DNA of 18,703 bases from JAEZAA01 sp964514485 (GTDB taxonomy: Bacteria > Pseudomonadota > Gammaproteobacteria > Pseudomonadales > Oleiphilaceae). Below, piece after piece: positions 7,715-14,273 of the stretch. The translations under genes and the position numbers were made by a program. The notes beneath the pieces were generated by a model that was given only the letters and a program-made list of their open reading frames with translations, made no database searches and was not told the origin of the DNA. The stretch lies in assembly GCA_964514485.1 (NCBI GenBank), contig CAZEWG010000043.1:1-18703 (forward strand), in the 5' to 3' direction. How positions within the stretch are numbered: the first letter of the stretch is position 1; every line of letters starts with the position of its first letter.

Positions 7715-7897
7715 ATCCCCCCTTTCGTAAAGGGGGGTAGGGGGGATTTCTGCAGAGTACCCGGTATGTCCTGCACTGGTTGTGTTGGCATATTGCGAAG
7801 GATTGGCTGCACTGGAATATGTATTAGTCGAGGTGCCCGCTAGCACACAGCATGTCCGCCCAAATCCCCCTTATTCCCCCCTTTACAAAAGGGGGAT
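7715..7897. mobile_element. Putative 183-bp MITE-like unit with about 35-bp imperfect inverted ends
   Basis: The left end (7715-7747) contains CCCCCCTTT-CGT-AAAGGGGGG, a perfect 9-bp hairpin at 7717-7737, followed by TAGGGGGGAT. The right end (7863-7897) is its reverse-complement counterpart: AATCCCCCTTATT, then CCCCCTTT-ACA-AAAGGGGG at 7877-7895, then AT. The two ends are the same sequence in opposite orientation with a few substitutions, around a 115-bp core. The core contains a direct repeat CTGCACTGG (7771-7779 and 7807-7815). There is no coding sequence inside and no clear target-site duplication. It could instead be two independent insertions of a palindromic repeat. Confidence 0.45.
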
Positions 7898-7901
7898 GCA
7901 C

Positions 7902-7919
7902 CAGGTGGGTGGGAGAGGG
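7902..7919. repeat. Truncated half of the CCCTCTCCC-type repeat
   Basis: CCAGGTGGGTGGGAGAGGGG matches the 3' half of the hairpin at 5457-5481 (CCAGGTGGGAGAGGGG), apart from a 4-nt GGGT duplication. It sits directly after the MITE-like right end and 5 nt before the dehydrogenase stop. It looks like a partial copy broken by neighbouring insertion. Confidence 0.5.
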
Positions 7920-7924
7920 GAAGT

Positions 7925-9133
7925 TTACTTAAGCTCCGCCGAAGTCTTGTTCAGTAGGCGACGGGCAATAATCAGCAGCTGGATTTGTTGGGTTCCCTCG
8001 AAAATATCCAGGATTTTCGCATCCCGAGCCCATTTCTCCAGCAGGTCCAGTTCACTAAAACCCAGGCTGCCAGCCAGTTCAACACACTTCAAGGTGATGG
8101 CTGTGGCGGTGCGTCCCGCCTTGGCTTTGGCCATGGAAGCCTCGGTGGAGTTGGGCTGGGCATTGTCCGCCATCCAGGCCGCCCGCAGGGTCAGCAGGCG
8201 GGCCGCTTCCAGTTCCGCCTCCATCCGGTACAGTTCCAGGGCCGCGGCATGGGACTGATAAGGCGAACACTGATAATCCAGGCTAACGTCTGCCTGCTCC
8301 AGCAGCTCCCGGGTCCGCTCCAGGGCGGCGCGGGCCACGCCAATGGCCATGGCGGCCACCACGGGGCGGGTGTTGTCGAAAGTCTTCATCACCCCGGCAA
8401 AACCCTGTTGGGTATCAATCTCCGGGCTGCCCAGCAGGTTCTCCTTGGGAACACGACAATTCTCGAAGCGGAACGCGGCGGTGTCGGAGGCGCGGATCCC
8501 CAGCTTCTTCTCCAGACGCTCCAGGGTCATGCCCGGCGTGCCTTTCTCCACCACAAAGGATTTGATGGCGGCCCGGCCCAGTTTCTTGTCCAGGGTGGCC
8601 CAGACCACAATGGCATCCGCCCGCTCGCCGGCGGTCACATAAATCTTTTCCCCATTGAGGATGTAATGGTCGCCATCCAAAACCGCGGTGGTGGTAATGG
8701 CGGCGGAGTCGGAACCGGCACCCGGTTCGGTGATGGCCATGGCGGCCCATTTCCCCTTGAAGCGCTGTAACTGTTCATCGGTGGCCACCGCGGCAATGGC
8801 CGCATTGCCCAGCCCCTGGCGGGGGAGAGACAAGGCCAGGCCAACATCGCCCCAACAGAGTTCGGTCAGCCCCAGCACGGTCGCCATATTGCTGCCATTG
8901 CGCACGCCGCCCAGGGTGCCGGCATTGTCCTGGCGCAGTTGGGCGGCCCCGGCGCCGCCGTTGATATTGCCGTCATTCATGCCGTCCATAATGGAGGCCA
9001 GCATGTCCAGCTCCTTGGGGTAGCTGTGTTCGGCCAGATCGTATTTGCGGGAAATCGGCCGGAACACATTAAGTGCGACCTGATGGGCCTGGTCGATCAG
9101 GGGCTGAAAGCGTTTGGGGATTTCCAGATTCAT
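7925..9133 (-). CDS. Acyl-CoA dehydrogenase, subunit carrying the catalytic glutamate
   Basis: A 402-aa acyl-CoA dehydrogenase homologue. It keeps the flavin/substrate loop ITEPGAGSD (134-142) and the catalytic-base motif IFEGTQQIQ with Glu379 near the C-terminus. It lacks the R..FG.PI...Q motif: the matching stretch around 285-305 reads YQCSPYQSHAAALELY. The glycine-rich QxxGGxG loop is replaced by VELAGSLGF. In homotetrameric members those Arg/Gln residues, donated by the neighbouring subunit, bind FAD. The enzyme would introduce the alpha-beta double bond into acyl-CoA. The ATG is preceded by AGGAG, 28 nt after the stop of the paired gene at 9162, so the two are almost certainly co-transcribed. 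The complementary motif losses suggest a heteromer with that protein. Confidence 0.9.
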   Translation of the reverse strand: MNLEIPKRFQPLIDQAHQVALNVFRPISRKYDLAEHSYPKELDMLASIMDGMNDGNINGGAGAAQLRQDNAGTLGGVRNGSNMATVLGLTELCWGDVGLALSLPRQGLGNAAIAAVATDEQLQRFKGKWAAMAITEPGAGSDSAAITTTAVLDGDHYILNGEKIYVTAGERADAIVVWATLDKKLGRAAIKSFVVEKGTPGMTLERLEKKLGIRASDTAAFRFENCRVPKENLLGSPEIDTQQGFAGVMKTFDNTRPVVAAMAIGVARAALERTRELLEQADVSLDYQCSPYQSHAAALELYRMEAELEAARLLTLRAAWMADNAQPNSTEASMAKAKAGRTATAITLKCVELAGSLGFSELDLLEKWARDAKILDIFEGTQQIQLLIIARRLLNKTSAELK

Positions 9134-9161
9134 GAGTTTCTCCTATCCGTCAGCCTGAGCC

Positions 9162-10472
9162 TTATGCATGTACGCCGCCATGGAGCACGGCCACTGAACG
9201 CAAATCCCGATACCAGCGCTCGACGGGGTGCTCCTTCACGAAGCCGTGACCGCCCAGCAACTGGACCCCCTGGCTGCCAACCAGCATGGCTTTGTCGTTG
9301 CACAGCAGACGAGCCAGATAGGCTTCCCGATGGAACGGCAGACCCTGCTCGGCGCGGCTGGCGGCCCGCCAGGTGAGTAGGCGCATGGCGCTGATCTCAA
9401 TGGCCAGATCGGCAATGGCAAAGGCCACCGCCTGGCGATGGCTGATGGGCTCGCCAAAGGCAATGCGATCGTTGCAGTAGGGAATGACGTAATCGAGCAC
9501 CGCCTGGCTGGTTCCCACCGCCAAGGCACAGCGCATCAGGCTGGCCAGATCCAGGAATTCGCTGTAATTGAACTCCTGTTCCGAGCCAATCAGGGCCTCG
9601 CTGGAGACTCTCACCTGATCGAGCTCCACCCGGCACAAGTCTGCCGCCCGTAATCCCATGCCGGGGTTTTGGCTCAGGGTCAGGCCGGAGGCTTTACGAT
9701 CGACCAGGAACAGGCGCGGGCCAACGGACTCCAGCTCTGCCGCCACAATGAGGAAATCCGCCTGGTCAGCCAGGGGGACCGCAATTTTGGTGCCCTGCAG
9801 CAAATAGCCCCCGCTGTCGGGGCGGGCGAGGGTGTTAAGCTTTAAGGGATCGAAGAGCGGAACCGGTTCATCCACGGCCAGGCTGGCAATCGGCGGTGTG
9901 TCGCTAGCGAACGCCGGCAGATACTGGGCCTGTTGAGCGGCGGTGCCCCAGCGGCTGATCACCTGGGCGACGGAATAGGGGGCCAGAAGGGCTGCGGCAC
10001 TGCCCATATCGCCCCAGGCCAGGGCCTCGGCGATCAACACGCTGGTGACCGGAGCCTGTTCATGGGCTACCCCGCCAAACTGCTCGGGGACGGCGTACTG
10101 ACAAAGCCCCAGCTCCAGCCCTTCACGCCAGAGCACCGGACTGATGTTGCCTACTTCGTCAGCCTCGGCGGCGGCCGGGCGGATACTGTCCTGAGCCAGA
10201 CGCTTCAGGCTATCGAAAATCATCTGCTGCTCATCGCTGAGGGACAGGTCAAACAGATCGGGCTTGCGAGCTTTGTTGAGCCGGGTGCCGGGCAGCATTT
10301 TTTCCAGCTGCTTCAGCTCCCGGTTGGCGGTGGAAATAATCTGAAAGCCAGTGCGGGTAGAAAGGTAGGCGATTTTCTCTGCCGGTTTGCGTAACTTCAG
10401 CCGGTCGGCAAGCTCGGAGCCTGCAAAACGGTTTACGGCAGAGAGAGCCAGGCCGATGGGGTTAAGTGACAT
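9162..10472 (-). CDS. Acyl-CoA dehydrogenase homologue lacking the catalytic Glu, with N-terminal extension
   Basis: A 436-aa protein from the ATG at 10472, which has GGGAGAA upstream; the frame stays open to 10520. Residues 1-72 are an extension ahead of the usual dehydrogenase start (LSDEQQMIFDSLKRLAQD). It keeps RIAFGEPISHRQ (336-347), containing the Arg and Gln that contact FAD across the dimer in this family, and QLLGGHG (404-410). The TEPxAGSD loop has decayed to AVDEPVPLFDP. At the C-terminus the expected YEGT is LHGG, with His431 at the glutamate position, and the chain ends five residues later. It is therefore probably not catalytic alone. It is followed after 28 nt by a homologue with the opposite set of motifs. 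Alternative roles, such as a stand-alone acyl-CoA binder, cannot be excluded. Confidence 0.87.
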   Translation of the reverse strand: MSLNPIGLALSAVNRFAGSELADRLKLRKPAEKIAYLSTRTGFQIISTANRELKQLEKMLPGTRLNKARKPDLFDLSLSDEQQMIFDSLKRLAQDSIRPAAAEADEVGNISPVLWREGLELGLCQYAVPEQFGGVAHEQAPVTSVLIAEALAWGDMGSAAALLAPYSVAQVISRWGTAAQQAQYLPAFASDTPPIASLAVDEPVPLFDPLKLNTLARPDSGGYLLQGTKIAVPLADQADFLIVAAELESVGPRLFLVDRKASGLTLSQNPGMGLRAADLCRVELDQVRVSSEALIGSEQEFNYSEFLDLASLMRCALAVGTSQAVLDYVIPYCNDRIAFGEPISHRQAVAFAIADLAIEISAMRLLTWRAASRAEQGLPFHREAYLARLLCNDKAMLVGSQGVQLLGGHGFVKEHPVERWYRDLRSVAVLHGGVHA

Positions 10473-10577
10473 TGAACTTCTCCCTTGCTGGTGAACAAGG
10501 GAATCATGAAACCAGAGCAAGCCGCTCGCATTGGCTTAGCGGCCTGGTCGGGTGGTCTGTCGGGTCAATGGCGACGG

Positions 10578-10610
10578 ACCGGCCTGGCGGCTTTTAATCG
10601 CCAGGCCGGT
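10578..10610. terminator. 12-bp perfect hairpin downstream of the histidine kinase gene
   Basis: ACCGGCCTGGCG (10578-10589) pairs perfectly with CGCCAGGCCGGT (10599-10610) around a 9-nt loop, GCTTTTAAT. It lies 62 nt past the kinase stop and 105 nt upstream of the dehydrogenase start, both on the minus strand. A terminator between the two operons is the likeliest role, but there is no U-tract on either strand, so Rho-assisted termination or mRNA protection is also possible. Confidence 0.5.
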
Positions 10611-10672
10611 AGTTTATCCGCGGGGTCTCTAAGCGCTGGGCCTGCAATCTAATCGCCTGGGTGAAGCTCACC

Positions 10673-11359
10673 CTAGGGCAGGTACAGGCAAAAGACCCCG
10701 CCGCCCAGCACACCGCCATTGCTGAGCTCGATATAGCCCCGGTGGCCCCCCTGCTGGTGCAGCTTGGCGATTTCCCCGGCGAAGTAGAGGCCGAGATGGG
10801 TGCTGCCCGTTTCAAAGTTGATGCCGAGGTTGAGTTGTTCCGGCATTTGCAGCATCCGTTGGGGAAAGCCCGGGCCATTATCGCAGATGCTGATCTTGAG
10901 ATAGTGATCGGTCTGCTCGGCCTCGATGCGGATCTGATCCTTGGTGTAACGGATGGTATTGGCAATCACGTTGCAAATGATGCCGGCCAGCAGCTCATGG
11001 TCGAAGTAGCCGACCAGTCCGTCATCACAGACCAGTTCACAGGTCACGCCCCGTCCTTCGAACAGCGGCTGGTAGCGGGCGATCTGCTCCTCGAGGAAAT
11101 CCCGTACGAAATACTCATCGATACGGATCGGCAGTTGCTGGCGCTGCAGGCGGTAGATACCGAGCAACTGTACCAGGTCATTGGTCACCCGGGACGCCTC
11201 GTACTGCAGCATGCCCACCTGTTGGGACAGATGCTCATCCTGTTTGAGTTCGGCACTCAGCTGTTCCAGGGAGTGGAGAACCATGCTCAGGGAGTTCTTC
11301 ATATCATGAACCGCCGAGGCCATGACCATGGCAAAATCCAGATGGGGCGACTCGTTCAT
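10673..11359 (-). CDS. Small soluble sensor histidine kinase
   Basis: A 228-aa kinase core with no sensor or membrane segment. The phosphoacceptor is His18 in AVHDMKNSL. The dimerisation helices run to about 70. The ATPase domain shows the N-box (CNVIANTIRYT, Asn130/Asn134), G1 box DNGPGF (160-165) and G2 box STHLGLYFAGE (187-196). The start ATG overlaps the stop of the upstream response-regulator gene by ATGA, with GGAG 8 nt before it, so translation is coupled. The kinase presumably phosphorylates Asp61 of its partner. Any input signal must come through a partner, since no input domain is present. Function beyond the pairing is unknown. Confidence 0.9.
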   Translation of the reverse strand: MNESPHLDFAMVMASAVHDMKNSLSMVLHSLEQLSAELKQDEHLSQQVGMLQYEASRVTNDLVQLLGIYRLQRQQLPIRIDEYFVRDFLEEQIARYQPLFEGRGVTCELVCDDGLVGYFDHELLAGIICNVIANTIRYTKDQIRIEAEQTDHYLKISICDNGPGFPQRMLQMPEQLNLGINFETGSTHLGLYFAGEIAKLHQQGGHRGYIELSNGGVLGGGVFCLYLP

Positions 11360-13005
11360 TGGGCGGCTCCGTTCAGCTTGTGCTTAATGCTCTGTAATTT
11401 GGTGGAGAGATACTGCCAACGCTTGTATTGGCGATGTTGCTCGTCGAGGCTGCCGACCCGTTGCAGGGCGGCCTCGCAGTGTTCCAGCAGGCGCGGATTG
11501 GCCTGGCTTTCTTCGAAAATCTTGATCAGCGCCTGGATCAGGTTCAGGTTCAGCGCCTTGTGGTGAGGCGTAATACGCAGGGCGGCCTGGAAGTGCTGGA
11601 TCGCCTCCGGGTAATTGCCTTGCTCATAGGCCTTGATGCCCTGGCGGTTACTCTCACGGGCCTGCATTTTCTCTTTCATGCCGACTGGCTCTTCTAGCAG
11701 CTCTTCGATCTTGGCGCGCAGGGTTGGATCATCCGGGTGACGCTCGCCGAGCTCCACCAGCAACTGCTGGGCCTGTCCGGGCTCCTGGATGCTGTAGAGG
11801 GTTTGGGCCATCTCCAGCGCCAATTCCGGATCCGGGTTTTCCTGCTCCGCGAAGAGCGTTTGGGCCTGCTTGAAGGCGCGTTGGCTGAGGTCTGACTTGC
11901 CCAGGCTCGCATACACGCGGGTTTCCACCATCAGCGCCTGCAGTTTAACGCCGGGGCGATCACCGTACTTGGCGCGGGTCTTCTCCAGGGTTTTGATGGC
12001 CTCGCTGGCCATCACATCGGTGACCTTGCTGCTGTCAGACTCCGACAGGTCCGACAGGCAGCGGCTAAAACTCAGATAGATGTCAGGGGACTCATGGATC
12101 GAGTTGTCACTCAGCCGTGCGGTGGCCCGATAGGCGTGGGTCGCGGTTTCCAGGTCCTGATTGTTCAGGCTGATTTCCGCCAGGGTTTTCTGGCGTTGCA
12201 GGGCCCTGGGCGAAATCTCGACCGCTTGCTTCAAGGTGCTCTGCGCCTTTTGCAGATGGCCCTGCTTTTGATAGGCCTGGGCCAGCCAGTCGTAGGCTTC
12301 AATACACTGGTTGTTATCTTCCAGAAGCGCTTTGAAGGTGGCGATGGCGGCGTCGTAATCCTGCTCGGCCAGTTGGATTTTACCCAGCCCCAGACGGGCC
12401 CAATCCAGCGGGCGCTGGCTGATCACATCCTGATAGATTTCCCGGGCGTGGGCCAGATCCCCCGACAGGTAATAGAGGTTGGCCAGGGTCTTGATACACC
12501 AGCTCTTATGTTTGCTGTTGCGCTTGATCTCGTCATGGCACAGGGTAATGGCCTTGCCGTGGTCTTCCAGGTCCATGGCTTCCAGAATGGGCTTTAACGC
12601 CTGCTTTTGCTCTATCAGCAGATTGAGCCGCTTCTCCAGCTGGGACTGGCTGATGGGCTTGGCGAGATAGCCGTCGGGCTGGGACTCCAGCGCGCCATAA
12701 ACCATATCCTTGGCCACTTCGGCGCTGACCATGATAAAGATGGCCGTGCTTTTCAGGAGCTTGCGATGGCGAAGCTCTTCCAGCACCTGTTGGCCGTTTT
12801 TTTGGCTGCTGCCCATGTTGTAGTCGCACAGCACCACATCGTATTGGGTGTGCAGGCAATGGGAGACGGCTTCCTGGCCGCTGCGGGCACTGTCGATGTG
12901 TTCCGCGCCCAGGCTGCGCAGAATCTGGCGCATGGACAGAATAAAGTTGTCGAAGTCGTCGACAATCAGAAAGCGTTTCTGTTTGTAGGCCTGAAATGAA
13001 ATCAA
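11356..13005 (-). CDS. Response regulator with C-terminal TPR array
   Basis: A 549-aa protein. Residues 10-130 are a complete receiver domain: acidic pair Asp16/Asp17, phosphoacceptor Asp61, switch Ser94 and Lys116. The rest (about 140-545) is helical with repeated TPR-like units. Good examples are near 155-180 (LANLYYLSGDLAHAREIYQ), 215-275, and 460-500 (AYEQGNYPEAIQHFQAALR). No DNA-binding or GGDEF domain is present, so output is probably protein-protein contact. The start is TTG at 13005: the receiver begins within 10 residues, no in-frame ATG precedes it, and GAGAGG lies 10 nt upstream. The gene heads a two-gene operon with the kinase and is divergent from the DUF350 operon, 260 bp away. 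Confidence 0.9.
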   Translation of the reverse strand: MISFQAYKQKRFLIVDDFDNFILSMRQILRSLGAEHIDSARSGQEAVSHCLHTQYDVVLCDYNMGSSQKNGQQVLEELRHRKLLKSTAIFIMVSAEVAKDMVYGALESQPDGYLAKPISQSQLEKRLNLLIEQKQALKPILEAMDLEDHGKAITLCHDEIKRNSKHKSWCIKTLANLYYLSGDLAHAREIYQDVISQRPLDWARLGLGKIQLAEQDYDAAIATFKALLEDNNQCIEAYDWLAQAYQKQGHLQKAQSTLKQAVEISPRALQRQKTLAEISLNNQDLETATHAYRATARLSDNSIHESPDIYLSFSRCLSDLSESDSSKVTDVMASEAIKTLEKTRAKYGDRPGVKLQALMVETRVYASLGKSDLSQRAFKQAQTLFAEQENPDPELALEMAQTLYSIQEPGQAQQLLVELGERHPDDPTLRAKIEELLEEPVGMKEKMQARESNRQGIKAYEQGNYPEAIQHFQAALRITPHHKALNLNLIQALIKIFEESQANPRLLEHCEAALQRVGSLDEQHRQYKRWQYLSTKLQSIKHKLNGAAQ

Positions 13006-13111
13006 AGTAAAGGGCCTCTCAATGAAGGACTCTGACCTGACGGTCTGTCTAGAATCACGTTATATTAAAACAAAATCAGATAATTGGCGTCTGTGCTCAA
13101 CAGGACGCGGC

Positions 13112-13134
13112 ACCGGCTGTAGGGTTAAGCCGGT
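13112..13134. promoter_or_regulatory. 7-bp perfect inverted repeat in the divergent RR/DUF350 intergenic region
   Basis: ACCGGCT (13112-13118) and AGCCGGT (13128-13134) form a perfect stem around GTAGGGTTA, inside the 260-bp gap (13006-13265). A second small dyad, CCGAC-CAGTC-GTCGG, follows at about 13157-13171. Either could be an operator or a leader hairpin. I see no convincing promoter boxes at standard spacing. Confidence 0.3.
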
Positions 13135-13265
13135 CTTCTTGGTATCCTACCGGCCCGCCGACCAGTCGTCGGATGATTCCGGAAGAAGGTGGAATTACGA
13201 GGGTCTTATGAAGAACGTTGTTGGCGGCACTTCCAATATAACACTCATTATAGGAGTTAAAACAC

Positions 13266-13685
13266 ATGGAGCCCGTTTCAGTGGGCCAGTCCTTGACCGG
13301 CCTGGGTAGTTTTCTGCTTTATTTTGTAAGCTCACTGGTGTTTCTGGTGCTGTTTAAGTGGCTCTATCCCCTGATTACTCCTCATAAGGAATGGCAACTG
13401 GTGCGGGAAGAGCGTAATACCGCCGCGGCGGTTGCCATGGCAGGGGCCTATGTGGGCTTCAGTATCGCCCTGGGGAGCGCGGCCAGCCATTCAGTTGCCT
13501 ACCTGGACTTTGTGATTTGGGCGGTGGTGGCGCTGCTGGCCCAGGGCGTGGCTTATGTGATTGCCAATATCGTGCTGTCCGGCGTGTCCCAGCGCATTAA
13601 AAATCAGGAGCTGAGTGCCGGCGTGATCGCGGGCGGAACCTCCGTGGCGGTCGGCATTCTAAATGCTGCGTGCATGACTTACTGA
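13266..13685 (+). CDS. yjfL: DUF350 (YjfL-like) four-helix membrane protein
   Basis: A 139-aa protein with four hydrophobic segments at about 13-37, 52-73, 80-106 and 115-139. The DUF350 hallmark is a charged loop (REERNTAAAVAMAGAYVGFSI) leading into the second helix. The ATG has AGGAG 9 nt upstream. Twelve nt after the stop comes the DUF1190 lipoprotein gene, which in turn overlaps the ATP-grasp gene. The same trio (yjfL, ygiB/yjfM, ygiC/yjfC) recurs in enterobacteria and other gammaproteobacteria. The function is not established. An inner-membrane partner for a polyamine- or peptide-ligating system has been proposed from gene neighbourhoods. Confidence 0.9.
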   Translation: MEPVSVGQSLTGLGSFLLYFVSSLVFLVLFKWLYPLITPHKEWQLVREERNTAAAVAMAGAYVGFSIALGSAASHSVAYLDFVIWAVVALLAQGVAYVIANIVLSGVSQRIKNQELSAGVIAGGTSVAVGILNAACMTY

Positions 13686-13697
13686 AGGGTGAATGGA

Positions 13698-14273
13698 ATG
13701 AAAAGAACCGGCTTCATCAACCTGGAGCGGATGCGCAAAGGGCTGCGGGCAGGTCGCAAGCCCGTCGCCGTGGCGGTCGCGGCGGCCTTGATCGGCGGCT
13801 GTGGGCAAACTGAAGAGGTGGATATCTACACCTCGTTGCAGGAGTGTTTGCAGAAGCAACTGGGTGAGGCCCAGATGTGTCACGCAGCGTTTCAAGAGGC
13901 CCTGCGGGAAGCAGAGCAAACCGCGCCCAAGTATGCCACCCAGGCCGACTGTGAATATGACTTCGGCGAGCAGCAGTGCGTAACCCAGGAGCGTCAAGGC
14001 GGCAGCTGGTTCATGCCGGCGATGGCCGGCTTCATGATGGGCCGGGCTCTCAGCGGTGGCGACCGGGTCGCCCCCCTGTACCAGTCTTCCCAGCAGCGCT
14101 CTCCGGTGCATGGCAAGTGGGTGACTTCGGATGGCCAGGTGGTGGCCAATGCCAACCAGCGTCAGGCCCGGGTCAGCCCGGATAGTTTCCGCCCCAAGCC
14201 GATGTCGGCGCGTCCCCTGAGCCGGGGCGGGTTTGGCAATCAGGCGGCGGCCCGTTCGAGCTGGGGTGGCTGA
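13698..14273 (+). CDS. ygiB: DUF1190 / YgiB-family putative lipoprotein
   Basis: A 191-aa protein from the ATG at 13698, with GAAGGG 9 nt upstream; a GTG at 13689 is in frame but less well placed. The N-terminus has a basic stretch, a hydrophobic stretch and LIGGC at 31-35, a plausible lipobox with Cys35. YgiB features follow: YTSLQECLQKQ, cysteines in the CHAAF and CEYDFGEQQC segments, a GSWFMPAMAGFMMG stretch and a Gly/Ser/Arg-rich tail ending SSWGG. Its stop overlaps the next start (TGATG). Family members are found with YgiC-type ATP-grasp ligases and could be their envelope partner or substrate; the tail is a candidate modification site by inference only. Confidence 0.88.
   Translation: MKRTGFINLERMRKGLRAGRKPVAVAVAAALIGGCGQTEEVDIYTSLQECLQKQLGEAQMCHAAFQEALREAEQTAPKYATQADCEYDFGEQQCVTQERQGGSWFMPAMAGFMMGRALSGGDRVAPLYQSSQQRSPVHGKWVTSDGQVVANANQRQARVSPDSFRPKPMSARPLSRGGFGNQAAARSSWGG

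Larger units (their letters stand above)
7451..7924. other. 474-bp gene-free stretch carrying several palindromic repeats
   Basis: No coding potential is convincing on either strand here. The stretch holds a G-rich copy of the CCCTCTCCC-type repeat (about 7582-7632), a 183-bp MITE-like unit (7715-7897) and a truncated CCCTCTCCC-type half-repeat (7902-7919) that abuts the dehydrogenase stop. The rest (7502-7580 and 7640-7714) shows nothing I recognise. Confidence 0.7.

Noticed and set aside
7714..7919. CRISPR-like array from repeated C/G-rich units
   Set aside because: The units are palindromic, only two or three copies, inverted rather than direct, and not evenly spaced.
13022..13309. 95-codon plus-strand frame ahead of and overlapping the DUF350 gene
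   Set aside because: It has no ribosome site, no recognisable sequence, and overlaps a well-supported gene start by 44 nt.
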